This document shows, in pieces, positions 1 through 11,429 of a DNA stretch of 64,000 nt. The number at the start of each line of letters is the position of its first letter. Position 1 is the stretch's first letter. This DNA comes from Gloeopeniophorella convolvens (lineage: Eukaryota > Basidiomycota > Agaricomycetes > Russulales), in contig WTXD01000070.1 in NCBI GenBank assembly GCA_022496205.1, forward strand, positions 59,275-123,274, written 5' to 3'. The position numbers and the translations under genes are program-made. The notes under the pieces are model-generated. The model had not been told where the DNA came from. It saw only the letters and a list, made by a program, of their open reading frames with translations, and searched no databases.

Positions 1-1087
1 ATTATCAGTCCCTGGGCCAATCTTCTCATATATCCACGCAAGCAGGCCGACAGGTGAGTCTCCAAGGTTGTATCCGAGCGTCTGCGGCCGTGTCGACTGC
101 TGCGCGAAGTAGCCCATCCCTGTCTTCTGGAACATCCTAGAACGTGCCATTCCTTCACGCTCACGTGGAGTGTACGGCGTCAAGAGGTATTTAGCGAATC
201 TCAAAGGGTTGTTGCGGAATGTGCCGAAGATGTCAGTGCTAAATGACAATCCGCATTGGTGTCATGCGAGGCAGGCTGGGTCAGTCGCCAGCGCACCTGC
301 ATATGGGCATGTTGGTATGTGACGCCTTAACGTGCTTGGGACCGTATTGGGAGGCCAAAATGCGAGTAATCTAGGCACGTCAGCCGGATATCATACGGCA
401 CTTGATTGTGGATGCAGGCACGTACGACATGACCCCAGTCTCCGCCCTGAGTCACGTATTCAGAATACCCCAGTGATAGCATCAATTTGTTGAAAAGCTG
501 ATGTCGGCCGGGCATGACCTGAGCACAGGCACCTCCAGATTACTGGGCAGGACGTACTTCTGCGTAGTGAGTCCCCCGGAAACCTGGCTTATGTGCCGCC
601 TCTGACCACCCGAATCCTGGGAGGCTTGGCGCGACCACATGGAACGATGGATGGCCAGCACCACCCGCTGTGAGTAACGGCAGAATCTTCGACACTTCGA
701 TGAAGCTTCCTGGCCCTGCTCGAGTATCTAGACCGATGTTACAAAGATGAGACAATGAAACGCACATCCGTGAACAAATAACACTGGTACAGCGCCGGCG
801 ACTTTGCTCTTCTTGTGCACATAGTGCATGTTCAAGACGCCAAACCCATCGACCTCGATGTCACGCGTGAACATCGGCAGATGCTGATTGAGCTCGCGCT
901 CATGAGCGTGCCAGTCGTAGCCCCCACGCCACCTGTCAACAAGGCGCTTGATGTCGGAAAGTGGGGTACCGTAGTCCCAGCCAGCGCCCTCCACTTCGTC
1001 CGGAAGGCGTGTATCAGCAAGTTTGCGCTGCAAGAGGGAAAGAGCATCGTCCGGAACGGCGATCTTGAATGGCGTCTCCTCGGGCAT
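1..1087 (-). CDS. Epoxide hydrolase, EHN/microsomal type, paralogue 1 (cut by window edge)
   Basis: Alpha/beta-hydrolase that would open epoxides with water. The first exon (1087 down to about 770) carries the epoxide hydrolase N-terminal domain, starting MPEETPFKIAVPDD and ending at the VHG of the oxyanion motif HGWPG, which is split by an intron. Following exons give [13 protein letters not shown] and then VTQGGDWG, whose Asp is the family nucleophile. Further exons reach the RPQTLGY segment, and the gene leaves the window at base 1 before the catalytic His region. It is the first of four tandem copies, all on the minus strand. The start is chosen because it matches the N-termini of copies 2 and 3. 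A TATATA sequence at about 1197-1203 lies some 110 bases upstream. Family assignment is firm; the substrate is unknown. Confidence 0.85.
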
Positions 1088-1657
1088 GACAACACGAGTT
1101 AGCAGTCCGCCCAGGGTAGAATCGCTGGGAGCTCAGATTAGCAGTCAAGACCGGGGGAGAAAGGCAATATCAAGACAGGAGCGCTTTGAAGCAACTTATA
1201 TAGGTCACGCCTACGTTATTCTGGCCTGGGCAGGAGGTTCAGCATGACCGGAGCCGACTAGAACCGCACTGAAGCCGACTTGTAGAGATTCACGATCAGT
1301 ACGGAACCTTGCGTGACAAAAGCCAAACGAGGGTGACAATCCCCACACGACAGATACCCGCGAGATGTGATCGAGGGACAGGCGCCTGTGCTCACACGGC
1401 CCGGACCAGTTGGCTGCTGCACTGTTACCCCTTCGCCGCAGCAGGCACTGCTCTTGCGGCTTGCGTCAAACGAGGTGGCGCAACATCGCGACGGTCCATG
1501 TGCAACCAAGTCAGAGGATAATTGCTTGATTACATCAACGCGGCGGTGTTAGTACATGATTGCCCTCAGTCCGACCTTTTCGCGGGCAAGTCAGGTGTTC
1601 GTCAGCACGACATCATTCAGAGTAGACACCTGATAGGGACGCAGAAACCCACCAGTC

Positions 1658-3201
1658 TTATAGATCGCTGCGTCCTGCGACAGCTCCAGCTGCGGGACTG
1701 TCCTTCCCGAACATCCTTCTTAAGTCATCTACGAGCGCCTCGGGTTTCTCGTAAGCAGGAAAGTGCCCTCCCGAGGCATGCTCCGACTCGAACACGACAT
1801 TGGATTCTGCGCGGAGGCATCTTTGATGTCGGGCCAAGGTGAGGTCAGTGATGGACAAGGCGAACGGAAGTAAGTAGACAGACATTATGGGAGAACGAAA
1901 GATCTCCTTTGGAAAGAAGGATATGCCGACAGGCACAGTCGTCCGAGGGAGGCTGAATATCTGGCCTGACTTTGCCAGTTCGTAGTATATCCTGACAGAC
2001 GCGGCAGGTCCTGACCGCGAGAACCAATAAATGGACACCCACGTCAAGACTTTCGTGTACATAGGATGTAAGCTCAACGGTAAACATGGGCAGAAAAGAG
2101 CATATATGTACCTTCATCGTCGGCCCAAGGATAGGCATCTGTCCACTGCACGAGCTTCTCGTATATCCACGCAAGCAAGCCCACAGGTGAGTCGGATAAT
2201 GCTTACCCAAGCGTCTGGGGCCGCGTGCTCTGCTGAGCGAAATAACCCATCCCCGCCGCTTGAAAATACTTGCCACGTGCCATACTGTCAAGCTCGCGCT
2301 GTGTATATGGTGTCAGAAGAAACTTGGTGTACTTGAGGGGAGCATTGCGAAACGTGAGCGGGTCGGCACTGCATATATGCGTGAGGATCGGGGTAAGGAG
2401 TAAATAAATATCATTACAGGGGAAGATTGGTGTGAGATGCTTTGACGTGCTCCGGGCCATACAGAGAGGCGAGAATGCGGGTCAGCTAGGAGTACCGCTG
2501 CTGAGGAAGGCGTCACATCATGCGAGCAGGGCAGAAACGTACGATATGCCCCCAATCTCCCCCTTGTGTAACGTACTCAGAATATCCCAGCGACAACATC
2601 AGCTTGTTGAGAAGCTGCTGATTGTTAAACGACATACCCCCGTGCTCAGAGAGGAAAAGGCACGTACCTCCGCGTAATGTTTTCCCTCGAATCCTGGCTT
2701 GAGAACGCCTTCCGACCATGCGTATCCGGGGAGACTTGGCGCGACGACGTGGAAAGATGGATGTCCAGGTTCGTCCGCCGTCAAGAGGGGTAGAATCTTC
2801 GACACCTCGATGAAGCTTCCCGGCCCTGTCTAATCGCCCACATCGTAAGATAGGGAAACACAGCGGCCAAGCAACTTACATCCGTGCACAAACAACAGCG
2901 GTACAGCACCTTGAACCGTGCTCCGTTTGTGCACATAGTGAATGTTCACTGCCCCAAACCCTTCCACTACAACGTCGCGCGTGAACATCGGCAGCCGTTC
3001 ATTGAGCGTACGCTCGTGAGCGCGCCAGTCGTATCCTTCGCTCCACCTGCCAACAAGGCGCCTGATATCGGAGAGCGGAGAGCCATACGCCCACTCGGCC
3101 CCTTCGACCTCGTCCGGAAGGCGAATGTCGGTAAGTTTCCGCTGGAGGAGGGTAAGGGCGTCGTCAGGGACAGCGATGGTGAAAGTTTTCTCAGTGAACA
3201 T
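1658..3201 (-). pseudogene. Epoxide hydrolase paralogue 2 with an in-frame stop
   Basis: Same family and exon plan as its neighbours. It starts MFTEKTFTIAVPDD (EHN domain), continues through HGx[17 protein letters not shown] and the nucleophile motif TQGGDWG, and ends with the catalytic-His region [18 protein letters not shown] and a TAA at 1658. In the exon carrying RPQTLG the next codon is TAA (about 2209-2211), where copies 1 and 3 have Tyr (TLGY, TIGY). Downstream coding ([14 protein letters not shown]) continues in the same frame, so this is a substitution-type nonsense change, not an indel. The stop sits inside GGGTAAGC, which resembles a splice donor, but removing sequence from there to the next good acceptor would break the frame. 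Probably a recent pseudogene, or a gene making a shortened protein that lacks the catalytic His. Confidence 0.75.
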
Positions 3202-3641
3202 GGTGGGACTGGAGAGAGAGAGACCAAGCGACTCCGAAATCAAGTTTAGAGGATGTGACCATGACTCTCCCTGCTTTTTCAAGGGCATTGTATGCTACAT
3301 GTCCGAATTGGGCCGGGTGGATCTCGGCTCCCGAACCGAGAGGTGAGATCTTGAGAGACGCATATAACGGGGTCAGGCGAGTACACATAAGTATGGTCGA
3401 ACGGGATTCGAGTTCGACAGAGACACTTCAACGGACATGGCTGAGAAGGCGCGTGAAGAGAGAAATATAGTTGCGGCATTTGGAATGTCGGCCCGTCCCG
3501 AGCCGGAAAGACCCGAAGTCGATTAACGTGCGACCACTGGCAGCAGTTACTGGTAAGGCACATTGACCTCGAGGACATAGGTACCAGCAGGTACCGGTAC
3601 GAAACTGCCCAAAATCGGCTCTCAAACAAGCCTGAACTAGC

Positions 3642-5198
3642 CTAATACCCAATGCGTCCAGAAACGACGCCCGCCGCAGGCCCATCCCTCCCAAACATCC
3701 GCCGAAGGTCGTCCACGAGCGCCTCCGGCTTCTCATACGCAGGAAAATGACCACCAGCGGCGTGTTCCGACTCGAACACAATGTTCGACTCCGCATGAAC
3801 AAACCTGTCAAGCACAACGCAATGAGATCAAAAACAACAACGAGAAAAAACAAGGGACACACGCTCTGGGTGAACGGAAAAGCTCTTTCGGGAAGCACGA
3901 TATGCCAACAGGCACGCTGGTTCGTGGGAGGCTGAACAACTCGCCTGAATTGGCGATCTCGTAGTAAATTCTGAGTGACGCGGCGGGCCCCGCGCGCGAG
4001 AACCAGTAGATCGAAATCCAGGTGATGACTATCCGTGAGTACGACGTGAGCTCATAGACGACAGGACATGAGCTGAAAGCGCCTGCCTTCGTCGTCGGTC
4101 CAAGGATATTCGTCAGTCCAAGATACAAGTTTCTCGTAGATCCACGCAAGCCAGCCGACGGGCGAGTCTGCGAGTGCGTAGCCGATTGTTTGTGGTCGCG
4201 TGGATTGCTGAGCGAAGTAACCCATGCCCGTCATTTTGACGTAGTTTTCGCGTTCAATGGCCTTGCGCTCGATCTCCGTGTAAGGTGTCAGGAGGTACTT
4301 GAAATACTGAAGAGGGCTGTTGCGGAACGTGATCGGCGGCGCACTGGAACCACGCATACGTAAGCGTCATTGATACGAGGGTAAGAGGTGGGCTTGACCG
4401 CACACGGTAGCATTCGTGTGTGATGCCTTCACATGCTTGGGGCCGTGCCGGGCAGCCATGTAGCGGGTTAACTGAGTGCAGAGCATATGAAAAAGGAAAG
4501 TAGTAGATAGGAACATGTCAAAGACGCACGACGAAACCCCAGTCTCCACCCTGCGTCACATACTCGGAATACCCGAGAGATATCATCAGCTTGTTGAAGA
4601 GCTGACAGACTTCGGGTATGAGGTTCAGAGCGGAATGAACAAATTGAATACACGCACCTCTGCATAGTTCTTTCCCTGAAATCCTGGTTTAAGGATACCT
4701 TCCGACCATCCATACCCTGGAAGGCTGGGCGCAACAACATGGAACGATGGATGACCAGGCTCTTCGGCGGTCAACAGCGGCAGAATCTTGGATACTTCTG
4801 CGAAGTTCCCAGGCCCTGTCGTGGCAAACGGCTTTGGGTGAGATCGCCATAGCAATGCACGTTGGAGGAGACTTACATCCGTGTACATATATCAACGGGA
4901 TAGCACCCGCCACGGAACTCCTCTTGTGCACGTAGTGTACGTTCACAGTCCCAAATCCGTCGACCTCGATGTCGCGCGTGAACATGGGTAGTTGCTCATT
5001 GAGCCTACGCTCGTGGGCGCGCCAGTCGTAATCTCCGCGCCAACGTTCGGTGAGACGCTTGATGTCTGCGAGCGGGGTGCCATATGCCCAGTTGGCGTCC
5101 TCAACCTCGTCTGGAAAGCGGGTGTCTGCAAGCTTGCGCTGCAAGAGCGCGAGGGCGTCGTCAGGTACGGCGATTCTGAAAGGTTTCTCGTTGGCCAT
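3642..5198 (-). CDS. Epoxide hydrolase, EHN/microsomal type, paralogue 3 (intact)
   Basis: Complete copy of the tandem family. The first exon (5198 down to about 4880) encodes the EHN domain from [21 protein letters not shown] is rebuilt across a GTAAGT intron. Later exons give [21 protein letters not shown] (nucleophile Asp), [19 protein letters not shown], a segment with [17 protein letters not shown], and a last exon with [19 protein letters not shown] (catalytic His) ending GRIGY and TAG at 3642. I found no in-frame stop or frameshift. A TATAAAA box reads on the minus strand at about 5306-5314, roughly 110 bases upstream of the start. There is no transmembrane anchor or signal peptide, so a cytosolic enzyme is likely. 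Physiological substrate unknown; detoxification of aromatic or lipid epoxides is an inference. Confidence 0.88.
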
Positions 5199-5795
5199 GA
5201 CGATATACTAGTCAACCAGGCCGAAGTCGTTCTGAGTAAAAGCGCGAAGCAAAGAGCCAGGAGCGTCTTAGGGGACGTAGCGGTTGCACAGGAGCCACGT
5301 TCTGACCATTTTATAAGCAACGCGAATCAATTTGGGAATTTTAGCATGAGAGAATCGGTTGAGGATGTCTGACTCGGATGTGAAAGTGCACGAAGGCGCA
5401 CGAGCCAAATTGCAGGAAAGTGTTCGATGGAGGCACGGGCGCCGGAGAATGCCATATATGGAAGCCATGACACAGCGTAGTTTACGTCAAGTTTGCGCCC
5501 TCATACGAGCCGCATGCAAGGCTACGCGAGCCAGAGACGCCGCTCTCCGACGCACTTATGCACCGAGCTATAGACTATACAAATGTCTTTCTCAACTGTG
5601 GCCCTTCCGACGTTTGTTCTACTGGCACCGCAGTGTGCGGGCATCCGAAAGTGGGTTCAGTCTGGTCTCTGCACCTATGACGCTGACAAGCTTCCCGAGC
5701 TTTTACCCTAGTGGTGCCGGTGAACACCAGCGGCAGAACGAGTCCGCACCCCACAGTGGTGTGCCACTTATAATTTAGATGCATCCTACACCAGC
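5199..5795. other. Intergenic between paralogues 3 and 4
   Basis: Holds the minus-strand TATA box of paralogue 3 near 5310. Nothing else supportable is seen; the open frames here are short and lack conserved motifs. Confidence 0.5.
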
Positions 5796-6056
5796 CTAAA
5801 ACCTACTGCGTCCAGGTACGATGCCTGCCGCTGGCCCATCCTTCCCAAACATCCGCCGAAGATCGTCAACGAGCGCCTCCGGCTGCTCATACGCAGCCAA
5901 GTGGCCAGCTGCATGCTCCGACTCGAACACGACATTCGACTGTGCGTGAGTGAACCTGCACCGAGTACATCACGGTATCAGCGCCGCGCATATGGAGAGG
6001 CTAGGGCGGCGAACGACGAACGCCTTTGGGGCACGGAACAGATCCTTGGGGAAGCA
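5796..6056 (-). pseudogene. 3' fragment of a fourth epoxide hydrolase
   Basis: Only the last two exons of the family are present. One block reads CFPKDLFRAPKA like the equivalent FFPKEIFRSP exon of copies 2 and 3. After an intron, a block reads [21 protein letters not shown] and ends GRSRF with TAG at 5796. Similarity to the paralogues stops abruptly near 6056, where the GC-rich repeat begins, and no 5' part is found beyond. This is a truncated copy, presumably cut by the rearrangement that placed the repeat next to it. The GH-LAAY spelling replaces GGHFPAY of the other copies. Confidence 0.75.
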
Positions 6057-6890
6057 AATAGGGAGGGATTAAGGTGGGTACTCTCTATTCTGCTTTACTG
6101 ACAGCTTTTTCAGTGCTTTTCAAGCCATGCATGCCACAACGCACGCTGTCGTCGCCGGCACACTACGTCCTGCACCCTCACGCCCTGCAGTGTGCTGCCG
6201 CCGGCGGTGCATTGTAGGGTTCGCCGCCGCCATCTTGCGAAGCGCGGCTCGTGTGCTGTCGTCGCCAGCATGTCGCGCGTCCTGAAAGATGCCGGCATCC
6301 CTCGCAAGACGTGCCACCGGAGTGCTGACGCCGCATGGCACGCTGTTGGCAGCAGCGCGCCGTGCGCCCCCGCAAGACGTCGGCGGCGCCTCGCAAGTGG
6401 TCTTGCACTTTGCGTATCGTGTCGCATCGCATCCTGCGAGACGCCGCCTGCACTCACCATGGCGTGCCTTCATCGGCAGCACTTCGCGGGTACGCCGTCG
6501 GCGGCTGCGGGCTGTGGGACGGGCTGCTACCCGCCGCCAGCGCGCCCCGCGAGATGCTGCCGGCGCGCCACGTCACCGGTGTCTCGGGGTCGTTGGTCGC
6601 GCATTGTAGGGTGCGTGGCTACCGTCCTGCGGGACGCACTGCGCACCGCTGCGTGCAGGTCGCATAGGCTGCGCCGCTGCCGGCCTGTGGTGCGCTGCGT
6701 GACGTGCTGCCGCAGGCTGCCGCTGGCAGCATGCTGCAGGGTGCGCCGCCGCCACCGGCGTGCCCGCCTGATGACTCTGCAGCACCTGCAGAAGGCACAA
6801 CTAGTGTATCTGCTGGCATTCCTGCCAGTAGTGCTCCACTTGTGGCTACTGCGGGTGCCGGCCTGCTGCAGCATGCCGACTCGAGCCTTT
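6057..6890. repeat. GC-rich degenerate interspersed repeat
   Basis: About 830 bases of C/G-rich sequence in which a short motif close to CCTGCGAGACGCC recurs with variation (near 6232, 6283, 6300, 6367, 6431, 6546 and 6628). A second motif, GCATTGTAGGGT, recurs near 6210 and 6601. Several reading frames on both strands stay open because stops are rare in such sequence; none has recognisable protein motifs. It separates the truncated epoxide hydrolase from the acetyltransferase-Mss4 gene and may carry the promoter of the latter. Confidence 0.5.
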
Positions 6891-6904
6891 CATACTGATA
6901 AGCC

Positions 6905-8137
6905 ATGACACCGAGACCATTGCCTGAAGACTTGTTCTTCGACCGTGTCTCGGGCGAAGAGTTGGCCGTCGTTCATACGCTCGAGGTGCAAGGCAGGCTA
7001 CTCGCCACTCTTCATCTCCTCCCAGTGACACCTCAAACACCTAGGCTTTCGGCTGGGGAAGCAGCAAGCATCGAGAACCTCCGGTACGCTCGCGTGGATC
7101 TCCTCCTTTTCCGAAACAACGACTCTCGTACGCTCCAGGTATCGCCAGGAGAATGCTCCAGAGCTCTTCCTCGGGGTCTTTGTGCCGCAACCTGGCGCCG
7201 GATGCACCCTCCTCGGCTACATAATGGCGTACTCTCCTCTGAATCCGCTCACACATGAATCGATGTCTACCCATACTCCCGGCGCGCGCACTGTGTTGAT
7301 ACATGGTTGGAAGACCGTGAACGTGGCATCGCGAGCGCTCTACCGCCGAATAGGAACGGCGCCTGGCAGCTGCAGGTGCCTACGATCGTGCTCTTTTCAT
7401 CACCCACGAAGAAAAGGTTCCACTCTGTGGAGGCGCGGGTTTCAGATCGCGCGGACCCAGGAGCATATCCTTCGCTGGCGTCCGCCGGACCGAGCTAGAG
7501 TGGGCAGTCCCTGCAGCGGCAGGCTCGGCGGCCAGCGTACAGGAAGCACCACAAACGATTCCTCCGGGGCTCCTCGAGGGGCTCCAGACCCAGAGGTCTC
7601 GACTGCCCAAGCAGAGCCGAGTCCTCTCGTCTTTCCGGAGGGGCATTACAGACGTCTTCGAAAAGGCGGGAGAGAATTTTGTCAACCGCTATGGTGTGTT
7701 AGCATCAATGAGTGTTGCGGGAGCGTCCTCAAGCAAGGCGTGGCGTCTCTTCAGGAGCGGGAAAGCGTACAAGTACGTTCCTGTCATTGTTCAAGGGGAA
7801 CTAACCAACACTGCAAGCTCAGATGGAGCCCGCAGGGAGTAGGCATCCTGACCTACCGGGTCTTCTGGACCTACCTGAGAAGGTTCATTGGTGGCCCGTG
7901 GCACCGTCGCCCATGGCGTTCGAGAACATCGGCTTCTCCAAGCCTGTCAACGCGGGTGCGTATTATTAGACCCTTGGAGCCAGAAGCATGCTCCTCTTAC
8001 TCTCTTGGTATCATATCATAGAGAAGTCACTGAAGCTCCTAGTGTGTGCGGAGTGTGACCTCGGCCCTATTGGGTGGTGTGAGCCTGGTGGGAACGAGTT
8101 CTGGGTAACATCTCAGCGTGTGAGGTACAAGGTATGA
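6905..8137 (+). pseudogene. GNAT N-acetyltransferase fused to Mss4-like domain, disrupted
   Basis: Assembled across introns. The N-terminal half resembles arylalkylamine/serotonin N-acetyltransferase-like GNAT enzymes: MTPRPLPEDLFFDRVSGEEL, then ASIENLRYRQENAPELFLG (one intron with a clean GTACGC donor), LLGYIMA, LTHESMSTH, and later AAAGAYDRALFITHEE, FRSRGPRS and ELEWAVP. A linker leads to an Mss4-like zinc-binding domain: CCGSVLKQGVASLQERESVQ, an intron (GTACGT..CAG), EKVHWWPV, AFENIGFSKPV, another intron, then LLVCAECDLGPIGW and FWVTSQRVRYKV with TGA at 8137. One base is missing near 7050 (GFPAGEAAS expected). The acetyl-CoA motif A near 7310-7350 is scrambled by small indels, and another base is missing near 7700, where the first Cys pair of the zinc site is damaged. 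The fusion architecture is clear; function is probably lost unless the indels are sequence errors. Confidence 0.65.
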
Positions 8138-8552
8138 CAGAGACGCACGTCCGCGTACTTGAAGACAAATATGCTGCTTCTGCCTTCGTCTGGCAACTTG
8201 GTAAGCTATCGACTGTTGATCCTTGACCGCATGACCTTCTCAATACCTGCGCAAACAAGGACCTGCCTATGAAGGTCAAGTGTTTAGTACGTACGAATTC
8301 TGGGATGAAGTGTCACTCGACATTTGTCTACAATCGGTTTTCAATGGAGTATCCAGTAAATTTTACCACCAGCGTGCAATTTGTGAAGACGAATGTTGGC
8401 CTGCATTCAAGCACACATCGAGCAGTTCCTTTGGCAGACCGATCCCGCCACCGGGTCCCTATTCTCCGTGTGACAGCCCTAGGCCATCTTCGTCGGCCCC
8501 GTGCGCAGCAAAGCGAAACGCCGGGCTAGCAGTCTGGCGGAAGTTTCCCTAG
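8134..8552 (+). CDS. Hypothetical protein, two exons, overlapping the Mss4 stop
   Basis: Candidate start ATGACAGAGACG at 8134 overlaps the TGA of the upstream gene. Exon 1 encodes MTETHVRVLEDKY and FVWQLG. A GTAAGC..CAAACAAG intron follows, then an exon read as AYEGQVFSTYEFWDEV, ICLQSVFNGVSS, and a Pro/Ser-rich tail ending AVWRKFP at 8552. The join keeps frame and the splice sites are good, but I do not recognise the family and the overlap with the upstream stop is suspicious. It could be a fragment of a larger gene. Confidence 0.35.
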
Positions 8553-9059
8553 ACGCCCGGGAAAAACACACCTCCAAGGCTGCCCAGCCTAAGTGAGTCA
8601 GGACACACATTCCTTAGACTGCCTCCGGCCGCGCATTGGTGACGCAGTGATTGCCGGCTGCGCCATATATCACTTACAGCTCACACAAGTTCATTCCTGT
8701 GTTTGCAGATCGTGCAGCGCTCGTGCATGTGCTTTTCATCCCTTGCTATCATCGCGTGTACTCCGAGATCGCAATGCTTGTGCGCTATACACAGCTGAGA
8801 GTGCAAGTCATAGCTCCGACTGCCACCTTGTGACCAGGTCGCTGATCGCACGACAATTAGGACCCTGATTAAGTACCATCCATTCTTCCGTAAAGCGTAA
8901 TCACTGGACCATATATTATCGCGAAACGCTTCGATGCTCCATCGAAATGGCCTGACTAATAACATCTATCCAACGAAGTCCATGCTTTGTCCGACTGAGG
9001 CTCTGCATTGTCCGTAAATGAAGTCATTACGTGCGCGCAAAGCGTCCGTCAATGCGGTA
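8553..9059. other. Intergenic, no gene seen
   Basis: Only short frames on both strands with no conserved motif or plausible splicing. Confidence 0.4.
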
Positions 9060-9633
9060 TCAGGTTAGTTTGAGGCTGAGGGGGGCCTCAATCCCACCGA
9101 CGACGTGCGTCTGGGTGCCGTCGTTGTTGTCCACCGGGTAGGTGGTCTCGAGAATGAGGGTGTATGAAGCATTGGCAAAGTATCCGCCGTACGTAGGGAT
9201 CTGTGCATGTGGTCATTGGCAGTCTGACGCGCAGATGTAAACACAGGGCTTACCGTGACTTGGAAGGAATCCTTCAGCTGGCCCGCCGCCAGGACGCGGC
9301 GGGTGAGTTGGATGGGTGGTTCATGCCCGTTGTTGTTCACGGGCACCTCGAGGTAGTAATCGGTGTGCTCCGGGACAATGCCGAAGGTATTGACGGCGCA
9401 CGTGAAGTCAGCAGTAATAGTCACTACCTATACTCGGCGAACAGCGCGAATGAGTAATAACTTCGACCCAGGTATAGGCAAGGACTCACACTACCCGGAG
9501 AGACATTCGTGGGAGAGACACCCAAATTCCCAAACCGTGAGGCCTCAGGGCAGGACTGGCGAGCAGTGGGGATGGCAACAGTGCTAGAAGCAGCGACGAC
9601 GAAGGTCAAAAGCGAGGCGAAGGAAAGCTTCAT
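9060..9633 (-). CDS. Small secreted protein, unknown family
   Basis: Three exons. Exon 1 (from 9633) encodes a clear signal peptide, MKLSFASLLTFVVAASSTVA, followed by a short mature N-terminus with one Cys and an NVSPG end. A GTGAGT intron leads to exon 2 (ADFTCAVNTFGI, EVPVNNNGHEPP, TRRVLAAGQLKDSFQVT). Exon 3 (IPTYGGYFANASYTLILETT, VVGGIEAPLSLKLT) ends with TGA at 9060. The mature chain is about 130 residues, alternating and hydrophilic, consistent with a beta-rich secreted fold, and has two Cys and an NAS glycosylation sequon. I do not recognise a named domain. Confidence 0.75.
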
Positions 9634-9712
9634 TATGAGTACTCGTGGGGTAATCGTGAGGGAGCGGAAGACAGTTGCGAGATACTATGAGACTAGCCTC
9701 CGAAAGCTTGCT

Positions 9713-9718
9713 TATATA
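9713..9718 (-). promoter_or_regulatory. TATA box of the secreted-protein gene
   Basis: TATATA about 80 bases upstream of the ATG at 9633, the usual distance for fungal TATA genes and repeated at several other genes in this window. Confidence 0.5.
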
Positions 9719-9805
9719 TGGAGAGCGGCCCCACATACTTAGCAGACTATACTCTACAGGTCCGGCCGAACACGAGATCGTGATGAGGCGGGACTGAGCT
9801 TATGC

Positions 9806-10473
9806 TCAGGGCGGCACCAAAAGGCCGCGTTTCATTTCACGCTTGATGGCTTGGCCGAAGCTGGAGATGCCGGGGCGCAGCCAGCCGTACCTGTCGGTGA
9901 CTCGAAGTCCGGAGGGAAGTTCGAGGGGGTGGTAAACTTGGATCTAGTACCGGCCCAAGTGGTTAGGGGATGCGCCAGGCAATCCAACATGGCTTTTTGA
10001 GGGTACAGTTAAGACTGGACGTAACTGAGGGATATCGGTGGCTATGTTGAGAATATGGAATGATGAGTTGTCGGTTGACGTGACCGCGCGGTCTGCTTCT
10101 TCGTCATGTTCGTGGCGGTCGGCGGCTCAGACGAGAATCGAGATTTTATGCGCTGCATAAGTAATATGTAATCGGACCGGGATCCGGGTTGCCTATGGTT
10201 GGGCCGAGCACGGTGGCAGTAGACCACAGTAGACTCGCCCGAACTCTCCTCCTCACTCCTCGCGCGGGCGGCTGCGCCGCCTCCAACATCCGGGCGAACG
10301 CAACGAGTGTGCTCGGGGCCGAGCACGAGCGCGGGGCGGGCGGGAGGCGCGCCGCACGCGTCCGCGACACGCTGCTGGACCACCTGCACATGCAGCTTCG
10401 TCGACGCGCTGCCGAGCGACAGCGTGGTTGCGGCGCGGGAGATGGAGGGAGAAGAGGCGATACTTAGTGCCAT
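9806..10473 (-). CDS. Hypothetical gene; last exon well supported, rest uncertain
   Basis: The last exon (9943 down to 9806) encodes 45 residues, from IQVYHPLELPSGLRVTD to KREMKRGLLVPP, with strongly coding-like third positions and TGA at 9806. It is preceded by a good 3' splice site: a CTAAC branch point about 20 bases before TACTAG. Upstream, a frame from ATG at 10473 (MALSIASSPSISRAATTLSL) also shows coding-like GC-rich third positions for about 65 codons and may be exon 1. The exons between are not resolved. No family recognised. Confidence 0.35.
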
Positions 10474-11429
10474 GCCACCGTTGAAGCACCGTTGCGACAA
10501 CGACCGTGCCGGTGGTGGTGGCGGCAGCGGGCGCGAGTGCGCCATTCGCAATGCGCTGATACGGTTGGCATCGGCGAACCTCAGGCCAACCTCAGGCTGT
10601 GCTTCCTCGCCCTGCGTGCCACTGTGCACGTGGCCCTCCCATAAGTCCGCGCACCCAAGGCCTACGACCCAATCCTCACTCCAACTATTACTCTACGCAG
10701 CGCAGAAACTATACCGCGAGTCGGTCGAACACTGAAGGACTGCCACCGCCGCGGGCCCGTCATCCGGGCGGCTTCTCCCGAAGCGCGGAAGCGGTACTAA
10801 TCTAGACGCGACCTAGGGGGCAGGGCTAGAATGATACACTGCAAGTCTGCACAGCTCGGGATGGTCTGCAATGAGCTGTTTATGGCGCTGCAAGTGATGC
10901 AGGTGCGGGTCTGGAGAGACCTCTGGTATATCCTCGTCCATATCTGACGTTAAATAAGCTTTTCGTCCCGTCCTTCCCTTATCACAGTATCAAGTACGAA
11001 TATGATCTGTTTGGTTCCACATACACTGCTAGATTCGTACAGGTGCCCATGTTGGATGTAGTCCAAGTTCACGCTACTGGGCCGAATCACAGCGGCACCT
11101 GAAGCTGAAGCGTTGAAGCTTGAAGTCGCGACCAGATGTCACCAGGCGCAGAATGAGTAAATCCAATCTATCAACTAGGAGATGCTACGTATACTTCGGC
11201 GATGTATTCCGTTCAACCCCCCAAATCGTGGCCGGATGTCATCTTATCATCCACCGTACAGTCACTGATTGATGCATCGATGATTCCTCGAATTCATCTT
11301 GAGCGGCGATCACCGCGCGAGGGCAATTTCCACAGAATTCGAGTCCAAGTTGCCAAAGGTTGGAGTGGCGCCACGTTCGCAGATCAGACGAGTGGAATGC
11401 CTCTGTATACGGTTGGATCAGGCTGTGGT
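10474..11429. other. Intergenic, no gene seen
   Basis: The plus-strand frame beginning at 11202 overlaps the transmembrane-protein gene on the other strand and has no motif support. Confidence 0.4.

Noticed and set aside
2150..2215. GTAAGC..GTGCAG as a new intron removing the stop in epoxide hydrolase copy 2
   Set aside because: Its removal (61 bases) would shift the frame and delete a conserved segment, so it does not rescue the gene.
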